A stretch of 64,000 bases of DNA from Nyssa sinensis (Eukaryota; Streptophyta; Magnoliopsida; Cornales; Nyssaceae): assembly GCA_008638375.1 (NCBI GenBank), contig VIRR01000486.1, positions 1-64,000 on the forward strand. Reading direction: 5' to 3'. A program made the position numbers and the translations under genes. Shown one piece after another: positions 1 to 12,325 of the stretch; position 1 is the first letter of the stretch, and each line of letters starts with the position of its first letter. The notes under the pieces were generated by a model, which saw nothing but the letters and a program-made list of their open reading frames with translations, was not told where the DNA came from and did no database searches.

Positions 1-614
1 TTCATCAGTCATTCGGGCTTAAGCCCTTACATAACAAAATACAAGTCTCAGGGACCATAAATACATCCCGTGCTTCGCCCTCTCAGGGCATCACTAAGTC
101 TCATGTGGCTGGAGGGTCTTCATCTGAAAATGTTGCCCACGAATGGGTCAGCACAACTGCTGGTATGATGAAATGCTAATGCCAGAAATAAAGCTAAGGC
201 GTGGCATGTGCAAAGTGTACATTTATTTCTAAATGATATTCAAAACATCGTGGTAATATATATATGAATGGTATGCGTGACACACCCATGCACAACTCTA
301 TGCCACAACCCATGTCTCATTTACGGGTACTCCCCGATGGCACGAAGTACCAATGCAATGGCCAATTTTGGGTTTTTCACCACAGGATCTACACCCTCAT
401 AATGCAAAGCACCACGTGCTTACCCACGCCATGTTCTCAAAGGATTCATCATATGCCAATATGCCAATGCAATCTCAATGATACATGGTTTCCACAATAT
501 AGCATGCTCGAGACAATAATACATAAATCACCCAACTGATTCCACATGCAAGCATATCTCGTAAAATCAACATATACACATGTCGTGAGTCACATTCATC
601 TTTCACTAAATATT

Positions 615-619
615 CATAA
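615..619. repeat. Target-site duplication CATAA (left) of solo LTR
   Basis: CATAA precedes the TG start of the nested LTR and is repeated at 4990-4994 after its terminal CA. The uninterrupted homologous site in the other Tekay LTR carries CATAA once. Confidence 0.93.
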
Positions 620-1050
620 TGTAATATCCCGACCCGGGATACCGGGTCATATGGCACGTAATTCGAGATTAAAGGAAATTTGTGTAAAAATATTTACACC
701 AAAGGAAATAATTAATTAAATAATTAATTATTTATTAATATGAAATTATTAACGCTAATTATGATTAAATAAATTTTGAATACACAAACACACACTTTAT
801 GGTGTATTGTGTGTATGATATAAAGTGTATAAAAATATATATATACACATGTCCATGTATAAGTATGTATATATAAATAGTTAAAATAATTATTTTATAT
901 ACAATTCATGAAGGCATGTATATGTATAATTATGTATGCATGTATGTACATAGATACATTATATATGTATTTATATATAATTAATTGTTCATATATATTT
1001 ATATACATATATATAGATATACATGTGTAAAGTATGAACAGTGCACAAGG

Positions 1051-1130
1051 TGTGTGTGTGTCGGTTGAGCTGTGTGTGTGTGTGTCTCCATGTGTTGGTG
1101 TGTGTGTGATATATATATATATATATATAA
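1051..1130. repeat. Compound (TG)n / (TA)n microsatellite
   Basis: Several TG runs interrupted by short non-repeat spacers pass into an uninterrupted TA run. The tract lies inside the nested solo LTR; the surrounding short ORFs are low-complexity artefacts. Confidence 0.9.
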
Positions 1131-2504
1131 TATAAAATATACAAAATATCAAGGGGCCATTTAATGTAAGTTGCCAAAGATGAAAAAAGCAGAATTTATG
1201 AAGTGTAAGATGGATGATAAGGTCAAGAATGAGGGCTGCAAACGTGTAGAGAGAGAAAGGGCAAATGAAGAGAGAGAAGGGTCGGTGGTGAGAGTTTAAA
1301 AGGCCAAGACATGCAAAGCATGCTTGGTTCGTAAGAAACCAATCCTGGGGAGCATTAGGAAGCTAAAGGAAGAAGAAGTAGAGGATCAGAGAGAGAGAAA
1401 GATACATAATATCAAAACAGGTATTTTCTCTCTCTAAAAATATAGAATGGATATGAATTATTTTAGAGTTTGTTTTCCTTATATGATGTTCAATATACGT
1501 TTAAAGTTGAACCATGCATGAAAATCTAGTATTAGAGCACCTAAAAACATGGAACCCAAGGTCGGCTGCCATGGATGACCTTCAAGAAAGCAGGTCTGAA
1601 ATGGGTGAAATCAAATAGGTTCTAACCTACCAAGACCCCAAGATGAAGTCATGAGGGTCATGAAAAAACCCTAGCCGCGATCAAAAATCTCAACAAAAGC
1701 CCTTTGAATATTGAGTTGCAGGTTTCGGGTTTCAAACCCAACACCTCAACTGCACCTCAAAACTTGTTTTAAAGAATGGAAAATTAATCCCCATGAAGAG
1801 GGGAACAAACCAAGCAAAATTCCATGAAAAACCATCAAGAAATAAGCATGTATGACCGACTTACAGTTCGGGTTATCATGTCAAAAACCGAACACACGAA
1901 TGAGTTTTGAACTCTAAAATGAATGCCAAGTGAATTGGTTATCTCTTAGAAACATTTTGGGGCAAAAACAGTGAGGATCCATGGATCCAAACTGCACGAA
2001 ATAGGAGAAAAAGAAATTCGGGAATTAGGGTTTCAGAGGGGATCTCGTGGGGAAGACGATGACGTGTTGACTCGTTTTTAAAAAGAGACTGAGTTGACTC
2101 GGACAGGTGGCAGCCTCTGGGCTTGCCACCGATTTATTGAAACGCCACCGTTTTGGACTGTCGGTTAATTTAAATGAGATTAGGGCTGACGTCATGATGA
2201 CGTCAGCCACATGTAAGCAGACCGGCTAAACCGGTTGGTTTTCAACCAGACCGGACGGTTCACTTAAAATTAAACCAAACCCTTTGGTTTTCAAGTTTAT
2301 TTAAAAATAAATAAACCATAACTTTCCATAATTACGGATTGGCCCCAACTGTTTAAAGAAATTCTACTGTTGCCCAAATTATGAAGTTTTTATACATTTA
2401 GACCCCTGGAAAAATAATTAAATAATTAAATAATTAATTTAATTATTTAATAAATAAAGTAAAATGACTATTTTGCCCTTGGGTCATAAATAGAGTAAAC
2501 GAAG

Positions 2505-3027
2505 TCCAAATTAAGCATACGAATAGTGTATCTTTACTATTTTGGACATTCTGAGATCAATGGTAGGGTCCGTTTTACGAGACGGAGCCCGAAAAATAAA
2601 TACACGTAAGGGGTAAATGACCAAAATACCCCTTGACCAAAATTTAACAAGTTATTAGTGTACTCTTACTATCTCGGACCTTCTGAGTCCAATGGTGAGG
2701 TCCACGACACGAGACGGGGTCCCGAAAAATAAAAGACACGTAAAGGGGTAAAATGACCAAAATACCCCTGGTACCCCTAAAGCCAAAATGAAATCAGAGA
2801 ACGTCTAAATTAACTTTCTTTGACATCCCGGACTCAAAAATGGAGTCCAAATTACGAAACGAAGTACAGAAAAATATGACGCGTAAAACGGTAAATGACT
2901 ATTTTGCCCTTTTACATATAACAGTCCGAATTAAATGTTACGAAAGCCTAAACCGACTTTCTTCGACACTCTGGACTCAATGGTAGAGTCTATTCGACCT
3001 AAAGAAATGTCTAAAATAAAAAGACAT
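2505..3027. repeat. Degenerate tandem array of ~130-bp units in LTR
   Basis: Four diverged units repeat the same order of landmarks: a GGAC..TCTGAGTCCAATGGT-like core, an ACGAGACGGAGCCCGAAAAATAA-like core, then ACGTAA..GGTAAATGACCAAAATACCCC. Approximate starts are 2505, 2633, 2768 and 2911. The same motif occurs in reverse complement in the Tekay LTRs (for example 5560-5720 and 13660-13815), which links the two LTR families. Confidence 0.75.
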
Positions 3028-4161
3028 AAAATTTGATGAATAGCATCTGTTAGATGACTATGAATTGAAATGATGCCAAAGTACTATTACTAAGGCAAGT
3101 ACAAGAAACGAAATACGAAGAGACACGACACGTAAACACGTCAAATAAATAACTTTAAATTAAAGTTAATGGAACTCCCAGAAGAGTATAAATTGAAGTA
3201 GATTCAATTTCTAACACATTAAATTGTGTCATAGGTTAAGAATACGAGTTACGTTAAGTACATATGAATTTATGAAATCATTGTAGGATCAAATACGATT
3301 TAAGCATAAGTTAAGGAATATCGAAATGATATTACGATGAATATAAAGTTGATGAGATGTTTATGAATTGTTCTTAGGAACTACAAGGAAAGTGGGAAAG
3401 CGCATTTTTAGCACTAACCCTAAAGAACCAAGGTGAGTAACCCTGTATTTGAAGTGGAGATTTAACTCCATGGATTTGAAAAGGTTTTAAATGCAAAGAT
3501 ATGAAGTGTTTGAAAATTCGAATTCAGTATTTACATGATTCAGTTAAATTGTTCTGTTTTTATAAACTCTATTATGACATGCTTAGTGAATGGCTTCTTT
3601 CATGGTTTTCTTAAAACATAATTCAGCATGTCTAAAGTTTTAAATGCCAAATTATGTAAAGTGTTCTGAATTTGTTTATATCAAGCATTTAACGGATTTA
3701 TTATGAAATTATGTACATGATGTTTTAACTGTTTATGAGAAACATCTATTTGAAGAAATCAAGTATTAAATGTATTTGAATGTAAGAAAAGTTGTGCCTA
3801 AGCACTATGGTTTTTGGTTGGGTTGTACGGAACTCAGCCGACTTTCTAAATAACAGATTTTTGGGTTGTACGGAACTCAATTAATCTGTAAACATGTGAC
3901 AAGATTTTGGGTTATATACGAACTCAATTGACTGTCAATGCCCGGTAGCAGGATCTAATCCCCCAGGCAAATGAGATATCTCCATAGATAAGTAATATGG
4001 GACTCCGGTTCGAAACGGATTCCACTAATGGAAGTGATAAGATGATAAATGGTTTGAAAATGGAAGCAAGTTTTTACTCTCATTTTCAATATGCATATGT
4101 TGAGTTTTATATACTCTATTTAAGAAATACATGATATGAAATATGTTTTAAAAGTTCTCAT

Positions 4162-4440
4162 GTATAAGTATAGCTTGAATACTTCAAATGTTTCAAAGCT
4201 ATTGTCTTACGAAATGCAAAATGTTTTGAGTTACATACTCTATTTGACGAAGTATAAGTATAGCTTGAATACTTAAAATGTTTCAAAGCTATTGTTTTAC
4301 GAAATGCAATATGTTTTGAGTTATATACTCTATTGACAAAGTATGAGTTTAGCTTGAATACTTTCAATGTTTCAAAGCTACATGATTTAAGGAATACATA
4401 TATTCTGTATTCAAAGTATACGAACAATTGGCGGTGATTA
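4162..4440. repeat. ~86-bp tandem repeats, three units
   Basis: Three consecutive copies of a unit beginning GTATAAGTATAGCTTGAATA and containing TGTTTCAAAGCTA lie at about 4162, 4251 and 4338. The related LTR fragment ending at 16803 has essentially one such unit, so copy number varies between family members. Confidence 0.8.
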
Positions 4441-6597
4441 TTTTACAAACTCTTATGTACTAAATCACTGCTAATTGAAAACCCCATGACGAATGCTGGA
4501 ATTGCTCACAAGCTTAGATTAGCTTACCCGGACTTTGTTCGGACCCCCCCTTTCAGGTAATTAGCAGCAGTCTTGACTTGAGGACGTTGATGATGAATCT
4601 GCTGATTTTGGGAAGATATGTTTAAGTAGTTTCTCTTCAGAAACCTATGAACTCTAGTAGTACATTTTGTATTAGTAGACAATGTAAGAATATGTATTAA
4701 GCCTCAGGGCAACTAAACATGTATTGTATTAATGTTATAAGTCTTTAAGTTTTTAGTTATACTCTGAATGTGTAACCATGTATGCTATGTACGGAGCGGC
4801 AGTACCGAACGGATGTGCATAATTTAAAAATGATAAAAGAAAAGAAAAAGTTTTTCACGCTTCCGCAAAACGTATGTTGCACATCTATTCGATACCGCTG
4901 CATATGCGAGCCTTGTCTCGGGGCCCTCGGGTCTCGGGGCGGCGATCGCGATCCGGCAATCCGCTTAGGGTGGGTTTCGGGTCGTGACACATAAGGTACA
5001 AGTAACATGTAAGCATGTGAACAACCGATTCCAAATAAATAGGTAAACACATTGCAGATAAACACATACAGCATTCAGTCATTCACAAATATTCCTAACT
5101 TAACTTCATTTCTCACACTAGCAAAACACCATACCTGATGGGTTGGTATCAACCCTAGAAGATCGTGAACTATATGTAACTGAACGGGCGGATGAAAATG
5201 TAGGAGATCAGATCGCCTCCTCATGTCCTGTCAGTGTCCCTAAAAGTAGAAATTACAACTCAGTCCATTGTTGTTTGAATTTATGCTATTCATCAAATTT
5301 TATGTCTTTAAATTCATAGGTTTCTATTCTGCTAAATTAAACTCTACCATTGGTCTTAGAATGTTTAAGAAAGTAAGTCTAGGTTTTCGTAGAACTCAAT
5401 TCGGACACCGGGGTTCAAAAGGGCAAAACAGTCATTTTGCACTTTACGCGTGTCCTTACATCTTGTGACCTCTTTTCACAAATCGGACTCCACGGTTGAG
5501 TCCGGAATGTTCGAGATAATAAAATTTCACTATTTGTTTACCTAATTCGGAGTTCGTTTGACAGTGTTTCAAGTTAGGGGCATTTTGGTAATTTTAAGGG
5601 TTACTACGGGTCTTTTATTTTTCGGGACTCCGTCTCGTAAAACGGACCTCACCATTGGTCTCGGAGTAGTCGAGATAGTCAAAATACACTAATGACTTGT
5701 CTCATTTGGACTCCGGGATGTTTTTGAATATTTAATTAATTAAATTAATTTAATTAAATAATTAATTAATTAATTTAATTAATATTTTATTAATAATTTA
5801 ATCAGGTGGGTCAAAGTGTAATTTCTAACAGTTGGGGGGTCAATTCGTAATTTCTGAAAGTTCAGGTTAAGGTTCAAATTCAAAGGTTTAAATTCTAAAA
5901 GGTTCAAATTCATTTAATTTAAAACAATGGTTGACACGTGGCAGGGGCGACCCGTACCCGCCCAAACCGGAACCAGATCCGACCCAGGACCCGACCCGGC
6001 ACCCCACCTTCTTCCCCGATTTTCCGGTGAAGCAGCGGTAGGGTTCCGGCGCCTTCTCCGGCGCCGGCGACCGACCTCCGGCGTGTTTTCCCCATTTTCA
6101 AAATGCCATTCTCTTCCTTTTTTCACGTAGATCACATCCCCAACCCCCATTTCCCTCAAAACCTCCTCCAACTCTATGAAATAGAGGGTCAAACCCTCGG
6201 TCAACTCTCCGGCCACCCATTTTTCCCCCATTTTCCCCCACTGTTTTGAACCCAATTCAATCCCATTCACTTTCTGCACCTCATAGGGTTATTTTAGGAT
6301 CATTTGAAGGAAGTTTTACACATGAAATGTTGAGGTTCAACCTCCATGGCCGAGACCTGCAACTAGGGATTTCTCCCTAGTTTCTCAACCATTCATTCTC
6401 ATTCTTCTTGCAAAATGATCCCTACATTATTCTCTCTAAGATCCTATAATTTGAATCAATTAAAAATGCTTAAAAAAATTTGAAACAGAAGTGACCCACT
6501 TACAATTTTTCTTGGCCGTTTCTCTCTCTAGCCGTGCCCACTTCCACCTTTCTGGTTCCTCCTCGAGCTTCCTCTCCTTCTTCACAGTCTAGAACTC

Positions 6598-6680
6598 TCT
6601 CTCTCTCTCTCTGTTTCTCTCTTCTTTCTCTTTCTTTCCTTCTCTTTTCTTCTCACCCGAGACACACCCTCATTTCTCTA

Positions 6681-6721
<41 letters not shown>

Positions 6722-6725
6722 AAGG
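6598..6725. repeat. (CT)n-rich simple repeat in LTR
   Basis: This is a pyrimidine-rich tract of TCTCTC runs in the Tekay LTR, with a slightly different length in the other LTR (14698-14820). It encodes only Ser/Leu low-complexity frames and is not a gene. Confidence 0.9.
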
Positions 6726-7114
6726 CCAACCACTCTCTGCCCACTTCTGCACTCTCCCACTCCCTGAATCCTACTCACACACTCAACCTCACCCATACCC
6801 CTTTGAGTGTGTATCACTCAAGGTCACACACACACACACACAATCGGCACACACACATGCACCCACTGTACACAGTGCACTGTGCACTGTTATATACATA
6901 TATATATATATATACACAAATAAATACATATATATATTCTCCAAATTTAAATATGCATATAATATATATATACATGCACATGTAGCATACACATAATTGT
7001 ACACATACAATACACACATCACATTCTTAATAATGATAATAATAATAATAATAATAATTGCAAAAAAATAAATAATAATAATAATAAAAAAAAAAATTTT
7101 CCCATGTTATAACA

Positions 7115-7125
7115 TCCTTCCCTCC
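7115..7125 (-). promoter_or_regulatory. Polypurine tract of the Tekay-type element
   Basis: On the minus strand GGAGGGAAGGA abuts the first base of the 3' LTR (TGTTATAACATGGG). This is the expected position of the plus-strand DNA primer in reverse transcription. Confidence 0.85.
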
Positions 7126-7178
7126 TTACAAAAATTTCGTCCCGAAATTTAAAATAACATAAAACAAAAGAAAATACA

Positions 7179-9731
7179 TCACTGATCAAACAACTCAGGG
7201 TACCTAACTCGAACCTCGGCCTCCCGCTCCCACGTAGCCTCCTCAACCCCATGGTGGTTCCAACGAACCTTGACCAAAGGGATGGTCCTGCCTCGCAAAA
7301 CCTGGTCCCTCGAGTCCAATATCTCTACGGGTCTCTGGTCATAGGAAGCGTCCCCCTCTAACTGAAGATCTACCCAGTCAAGTACATGTGAGGGGTCGGG
7401 ATGGTACTTCCTCAACATAGACACATGAAAGACGTCGTGGACCCCTGATAGCTGTGGTGGTAAGGCTAGCTTATAAGCCACCTCACCAACTCTCCCAAGT
7501 ATCTCAAAAGGACCTATGAATCGTGGCGATAGCTTCCCACCGCGCCCAAATCTCCTCAAACCTCGTCTGGGAGATACCTTGAGGAACACATGGTCCCCCA
7601 CCTCAAATGCCAAGGGCCGTCGCCTCCTATCTGCGTAACTCCTCTGGCGGCTCTGAGCTGTCAACAACCGCTGTCTGATCACCTGTATCTTGTCCGTGGT
7701 CTCACGAACAATATCAGGTCCTAAGGCAGCTGTCTCTCCCACCTCAGTCCAACATACCGGGGAACGGCACGGCCTACCATATAATGCCTCAAACGGTGCC
7801 ATCTCAATGCTGGACTGGTAGCTGTTGTTGTAGGCAAACTCAACTAAGGCAAGGTGGTCCTCCCAGCTACCTCTAAAGTCCATGACGCAGGCCCTGAGCA
7901 TATCCTCCAAGATCTGAATAGTGCGTTCTGACTGGCCATCTGTCTGTGGGTGGAAGGCAGTACTGAACTGCAGCTGGGTCCCTAAGGCTGTCTGGAAACT
8001 CTGCCAGAACCGTGCAGTGAAACGTGGGTCCCTGTCAGAAACTATGGATACCGGTACCCCATGTAGTCGTACTATCTCTCGAATGTACAACCTACTGAGG
8101 GCGTCTGATGAATCAGTCACTCTGATCGGTAAGAAATGGGCGGACTTCGTCAGTCTGTCCACAATAACCCAAATCGCATCATGGCCCCTAGGTGACCTCG
8201 GAAGACCCATCACGAAATCCATGGTAACGTGCTCCCACTTCCACTCGGCGACCGGTAGTGGCTGTAGCAAACCTCCAGGCCTCTGGTGCTCAGCCTTCAC
8301 CTGCTGGCACGTGAGACACCTAGCTACAAACTGTGCCACATCTGCCTTCATCCCAGTCCACCAATACTGACGGCGCAGATCATGATACATCTTGGTGCCC
8401 CCTGGGTGCACCGCCAAGCGTGAATGGTGGAAATCCCTAAGGACATCAGTCCTAAGAGACTCGGGAACGAAGACCCTACCTCTGTATCTCAGACCAAGGT
8501 CAGAATGGACTGTCCATCCCTCAAATCCCTCGGGACTAGCAATCCGTGCCCTGATCTGCTCAGCCTCGGTATCCAGCAACTGTGCCTCTATAACTCTGGT
8601 CAGAAGGGTAGGCTGCACACACAAGCTAAATAGGGTGGCGTGTCCCTCAGACTCGGTAAACTCTAAATCAAACTCCCCAATAGCTCCCATCATCTCCCAC
8701 TCTCTGATGGCTAGGCTGGCTAAGGTGCTCCTCGGTCTCCGACTGAGTGCATCAGCTACGACGTTGGCCTTCCCAGGATGGTACTGAAGGTCAAAGTCGT
8801 AGTCCTCTAGGTACTCCATCCATCTCCTCTGTCGAAGGTTCAGATCCTTCTGTGTAAAGATATACCTGAGGCTCTTGTGGTCCGAGAACACCTCAAATCT
8901 CACCCCATATAAATAGTGTCGCCAGCTCTTAAGAGCAAAGATGACGGCAGCCAACTCTAGATCGTGAGTGGGGTAGTTCTTCTCATGGCTCTTCAACTGG
9001 CGAGAACCATAAGCTACTACCCGGCCTTCCTGCATCAATACACAACCCAGTCCCTCTCGGGAAGCATCACAGTACACTGTATAGCCCAGGCCTCCCTCGG
9101 GGATAATCAGGACGGGAGCTGAAGTCAATCTCCTCTTCAGCTCCTGAAATGACTGCTCACAGTCGTCGGTCCACTGAAATCTGAGGCCCTTGCGCGTCAG
9201 CCGGGTCATCGGTGCGGCAAGTCGGGAAAATCCCTCTACAAAACGGCGGTAGTACCCTGCTAACCCCAAGAAACTCCGTATCTCAAATACATTCCTCGGC
9301 CTCTCCCAGCTCATAACGGAGTCGACCTTCCAAGGGTCAACAGATACTCCACTCCCAGATACCACGTGACCCAAAAACTGCACCTCTTGGAGCCAGAACT
9401 CGCACTTGGAGAGCTTGGCAAACAGCCTATGCTCTCTCAAGATCTGTAACACAGTACGTAAGTGGAAAGCATGTTCATCCTCAGAAGGTGAGTAAATCAG
9501 AATATCGTCCACAAATACCACCACGAACTGATCTATGTACTGGCCGAAGACACGGTGCATCAAATCCATGAATGCCGCTGAGGCATTCGTCACACCAAAT
9601 GGCATCACCACGAACTCAAAGTGACCATAGCGAGTGCGGAAGGCTGTCTTCGCTATGTCCTCCTCTCGCACTCTCAACTGATGATACCCAGATCGAAGAT
9701 CAATCTTCGAGAAACATCTCGAACCTCTCAA
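7179..9731 (-). CDS. pol: Tekay-type pol, C-terminal part: RT, RNase H, integrase, chromodomain
   Basis: An open frame of about 850 codons continues the gag-pro-RT frame after one UAG. It starts in the middle of RT ([12 protein letters not shown]). The RT active site [10 protein letters not shown] is at about 9500-9520. RNase H follows ([13 protein letters not shown] near 9000-9090, then [15 protein letters not shown]). The integrase has an H-H-C-C zinc region ([14 protein letters not shown], about 8300-8440) and a D,D-E core ([27 protein letters not shown]). The last ~50 residues ([17 protein letters not shown]) form a chromodomain-like module that in chromoviruses guides integration to particular chromatin. 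There is no proper AUG of its own; it is the downstream part of one polyprotein. No other lesion was noticed. Confidence 0.93.
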   Translation of the reverse strand: MRGSRCFSKIDLRSGYHQLRVREEDIAKTAFRTRYGHFEFVVMPFGVTNASAAFMDLMHRVFGQYIDQFVVVFVDDILIYSPSEDEHAFHLRTVLQILREHRLFAKLSKCEFWLQEVQFLGHVVSGSGVSVDPWKVDSVMSWERPRNVFEIRSFLGLAGYYRRFVEGFSRLAAPMTRLTRKGLRFQWTDDCEQSFQELKRRLTSAPVLIIPEGGLGYTVYCDASREGLGCVLMQEGRVVAYGSRQLKSHEKNYPTHDLELAAVIFALKSWRHYLYGVRFEVFSDHKSLRYIFTQKDLNLRQRRWMEYLEDYDFDLQYHPGKANVVADALSRRPRSTLASLAIREWEMMGAIGEFDLEFTESEGHATLFSLCVQPTLLTRVIEAQLLDTEAEQIRARIASPEGFEGWTVHSDLGLRYRGRVFVPESLRTDVLRDFHHSRLAVHPGGTKMYHDLRRQYWWTGMKADVAQFVARCLTCQQVKAEHQRPGGLLQPLPVAEWKWEHVTMDFVMGLPRSPRGHDAIWVIVDRLTKSAHFLPIRVTDSSDALSRLYIREIVRLHGVPVSIVSDRDPRFTARFWQSFQTALGTQLQFSTAFHPQTDGQSERTIQILEDMLRACVMDFRGSWEDHLALVEFAYNNSYQSSIEMAPFEALYGRPCRSPVCWTEVGETAALGPDIVRETTDKIQVIRQRLLTAQSRQRSYADRRRRPLAFEVGDHVFLKVSPRRGLRRFGRGGKLSPRFIGPFEILGRVGEVAYKLALPPQLSGVHDVFHVSMLRKYHPDPSHVLDWVDLQLEGDASYDQRPVEILDSRDQVLRGRTIPLVKVRWNHHGVEEATWEREAEVRVRYPELFDQ

Positions 9732-12116
9732 CTAATCAAACAAGTCATCGATCTTGGGTAACGGGTACTTGTTCTTGATAGTCACCCGGTTCAGCCTCCG
9801 GTAGTCCACACACAACCGCAATGTCCCGTCCTTCTTCTTCGCAAAGAGTGCTGAGGCACCCCAAGGAGAAGTGCTAGGACGGATGAACCCCTTACCCTGA
9901 AGGTCAGTCAGCTGCTCTCTCAGCTCTCTCAGCTCTGCTGGAGCCATGCGGTATGGTGGAATAGATACGGGTACAGTACCGGGGATAAGCTCAATGGTAA
10001 ACTCCACCTCCCGCCTCGGGGGTAAACTAGTCAAACTGTCGGGAAATACGTCAGGAAACTCCTCTACCACTGGTGGTAATACAACCCCTGTAGCCTCACT
10101 ATCCCCTGCAATCATACTAGCCAACATGTAACTATGGGCTCCCCAACTCCTAGAGTCGTACAAGGGTGGTACTAAGAAGTCCCCACGATCTCCCGTGAAA
10201 TAAAAGCAATCCCCCTCAGGGGTACACACTGTAACTCTCCCCCTGAAACAATCGATGCTAGCCCGGAAGGTAAACAGCCAATCCATACCCAAGATAATGT
10301 CGAAGCTAGTCATATCAAGCACAATAAAATCAAAGCAGAGAGTACGGTCAGCTATCTCAAGTGAACAACCCCTACAAATCCTGGTCAGTGTCACACTACC
10401 CCCAACAGGAGTATCAACACGTAGCGGTGGATCTAACTGGTCTATAGTCAACCCCAATGTCATGGCAAATGCAGTGGATATGAAAGAATGCGATGCACCA
10501 GAATCTATCAACACGCTAGCCCATGAACTGAACATAAGAAAGATACCTCGCACTACTGATGGCCCAGCAGTAGAAGCCTCTGGGGTAGTGACTGCGTATA
10601 CCCTGCCCTGTACAGTCTGACCCTGTCTGCCTCCCCCTCTCTGCCCCTGCTGTCCTCCCCCTCTCGGGGCCGGAGCTCTAACACTCAATGCAGAAGACGC
10701 TGGCTGGTAGTAAGGTGCTGGGGGTCTATAGCCTGACTGTGTCTGGGGTAAAGGTACCTGGGCGGGCTGGAAATAGTGGGACCTCGGTGCACTCTGGGAA
10801 GTCTGCCCCTGAGGACAGTGGGCCTTGACATGGCCCGGCTGATGACATGTATAACACACTGGTGTGGCCCTCCAGGCCTGACTCTGAGACTGGGATGGAA
10901 GTGGTAGCTGGCTCGGTCCTGTCCCTGATCCCTGACTAGGATCTCTCTGTGGGCAATCAGCCATCCTGTGGCCAGGCTGTCCACACTGGTAGCAGGTGAT
11001 GGTCAGCTGTGGTGCCCCTCCTCGAGGAGTAGTAGACATAGTGGGCTGGGGTGCTAAAAGCTGCATAGGTCTCTGGGATGTAGATGGAGAAGAGGTACCA
11101 CCTCGGAACCTCTTCGGCGGTCTCCTACCAGAATGAGCTGGGACGGTCACGGTAGGCTGAGCTGGTGTAAGTGCTAGTGCTGTGGCTGGCCTGGTCTGAG
11201 TCCGGGACTCCCTAATCCCTCTGAGAGCTGTCAACTCCCTCTCTACCCTCGTGGCCCTGATCACAGCCTCCTCGTAAGTGTCAATGATGTGACCCGCCAG
11301 TCTATCCCTGATAGAGGTCTTCAGCCCCTCTAGAAAATGATAAACTCTCAGCTCCTCCACCCCAACAATGTGCGGGGCAAATCTGCCCAATGCGGTAAAC
11401 TGGGACTCATACTGCGTCACGGTCATGTCCCTCTGTAGTAAGGTCTCAAACTCTCTCCTGAACCCGACCCTAGCAGTCGCTGGAAAGTAGTGGTCATTAA
11501 ACATGGCCACAAATGCATCCCACCCCTCTCCGAACCTGCTAATCCTGCCGGCAGATACCTTCCACCACTGGCTCGCTAGCCCTGTAAACTGGAAGGTGGC
11601 ACATCGTATCCTCAGGTGTGGCTCATCAATCCCTAGTGAGTCCAGGATCCTCACAATCTGATCCAACCACTCCTCGGCCACCAAAGGATCAGGCTGTCCT
11701 GCAAATGACGGTGGCCTCATACGCTGAAACGCCTTCATGACGAAGGTATCTCTGGTCTCCCCACCGGCCACTCTGGCCGCGGCACCGGCAGCCCTGGCCT
11801 CGGCCTCAGTAGCTCTGGCCTCAGCCTCAGTGGTCCGGGCCTCCTGCATAGCACGGAAGCACTCCTGTATAATGGTCGCCAAATCTCTGGCGCCAATAGT
11901 CTGCCCCACCTCCTCCACAGGGGCTGGAGCAACATCCTCCTCAGCTGTACTATGCTCAGGAACGTCAGCTGGGGTAACTACATCCTCCACCACGTCAGGA
12001 ATAGGGGCAGCAGCTCTGGGTCTGCCACGACGAGGCTGGGCGGCACCTCGAGGCGTACCCCTACCCCTACCCCCTCTGGGTGGTCTGCCTCTCGTAGGAG
12101 CTCGTCTAGGAGGCAT
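9732..12116 (-). CDS. gag-pol: Tekay-type gag-protease-RT N-terminus, ends at premature UAG
   Basis: The start is taken at 12116, [16 protein letters not shown], since the codons before it lack an ATG. Domains in order: a basic Arg/Gly/Pro-rich N-terminus, a gag domain ([20 protein letters not shown] and following), two CCHC knuckles ([14 protein letters not shown] at about residue 373, [14 protein letters not shown] at about 419), an aspartic protease with [13 protein letters not shown] at about residue 535, then the RT start ([19 protein letters not shown]). The frame ends KIDDLFD followed by UAG at 9732-9734. Related elements normally have Gln here (DDLFDQL), so one C-to-T change probably split an otherwise open gag-pol of about 1640 codons. 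Confidence 0.92.
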   Translation of the reverse strand: MPPRRAPTRGRPPRGGRGRGTPRGAAQPRRGRPRAAAPIPDVVEDVVTPADVPEHSTAEEDVAPAPVEEVGQTIGARDLATIIQECFRAMQEARTTEAEARATEAEARAAGAAARVAGGETRDTFVMKAFQRMRPPSFAGQPDPLVAEEWLDQIVRILDSLGIDEPHLRIRCATFQFTGLASQWWKVSAGRISRFGEGWDAFVAMFNDHYFPATARVGFRREFETLLQRDMTVTQYESQFTALGRFAPHIVGVEELRVYHFLEGLKTSIRDRLAGHIIDTYEEAVIRATRVERELTALRGIRESRTQTRPATALALTPAQPTVTVPAHSGRRPPKRFRGGTSSPSTSQRPMQLLAPQPTMSTTPRGGAPQLTITCYQCGQPGHRMADCPQRDPSQGSGTGPSQLPLPSQSQSQAWRATPVCYTCHQPGHVKAHCPQGQTSQSAPRSHYFQPAQVPLPQTQSGYRPPAPYYQPASSALSVRAPAPRGGGQQGQRGGGRQGQTVQGRVYAVTTPEASTAGPSVVRGIFLMFSSWASVLIDSGASHSFISTAFAMTLGLTIDQLDPPLRVDTPVGGSVTLTRICRGCSLEIADRTLCFDFIVLDMTSFDIILGMDWLFTFRASIDCFRGRVTVCTPEGDCFYFTGDRGDFLVPPLYDSRSWGAHSYMLASMIAGDSEATGVVLPPVVEEFPDVFPDSLTSLPPRREVEFTIELIPGTVPVSIPPYRMAPAELRELREQLTDLQGKGFIRPSTSPWGASALFAKKKDGTLRLCVDYRRLNRVTIKNKYPLPKIDDLFD

Positions 12117-12301
12117 ATCTACAAGTTCAAAAGAAAATTTTAGTATCACTTCTTCACGTAATCACAATAAGGCATGCATTAGGACACATAATCACGTAGC
12201 ACATAAGATCCTATCACATGCTGCTAACAGTTCATGCTAAGTCTTATTCTCTTCTCTAGGGTCTCATGGTGTTAAACAACACCCCACAGTCTCTAGGTAT
12301 T

Positions 12302-12322
12302 CGAACCTATGCTCTGATACCA
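12302..12322 (-). promoter_or_regulatory. Primer-binding site, initiator-Met tRNA type
   Basis: The minus strand reads TGGTATCAGAGCATAGGTTC three bases after the LTR end. TGGTATCAGAGC is the standard plant retrotransposon match to the initiator methionine tRNA 3' end, so this primes minus-strand DNA synthesis. Confidence 0.92.
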
Positions 12323-12325
12323 CGT

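Larger units (their letters stand above)
620..4989 (+). mobile_element. Nested solo LTR (4370 bp), Tekay-like family
   Basis: The insertion starts TGTAATATCCCG and ends GGGTCGTGACA, with perfect 5-bp duplications CATAA at 615-619 and 4990-4994. The intact sister LTR shows the empty site, ATTCATAAGGTAC, near 13077-13087. No gag or pol is present, so a solo LTR is the simplest reading, although a non-coding element cannot be excluded. It contains about four degenerate ~130-bp repeats (2505-3027) and an ~86-bp repeat block (4162-4440). Its 3' part from about 3429 is shared with 15497-16803. Sense is plus, opposite to the host element. Confidence 0.88.
1..7114 (-). repeat. 3' LTR of the Tekay-type element, interrupted
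   Basis: Bases 1-619 and 4995-7114 match 12465-15216 almost base for base once the nested insertion at 620-4989 and one copy of its target duplication are removed. The plus-strand end is ..TTATAACA at 7114, next to a polypurine tract. It contains long CT, CA/TA and AAT simple-sequence tracts that are also in the other LTR. The short ORFs inside it are chance frames within LTR sequence. Confidence 0.92.

Noticed and set aside
264..539. 91-codon plus ORF repeated at 12728-13003 and partly at 24111-24329
   Set aside because: All copies lie inside Tekay-like LTRs. The frame is conserved only because the LTRs are alike, and the more diverged copies break it.
5914..6279. 121-codon minus ORF, repeated at 14017-14382
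   Set aside because: LTR sequence. The diverged LTR at 25459-25725 keeps only part of the frame and no known domain is visible.
7921..8370. Plus-strand ORFs opposite pol (7921-8370, 8392-8787, 10255-10620, 11737-12240)
   Set aside because: Antisense shadows of the strongly coding gag-pol frame.
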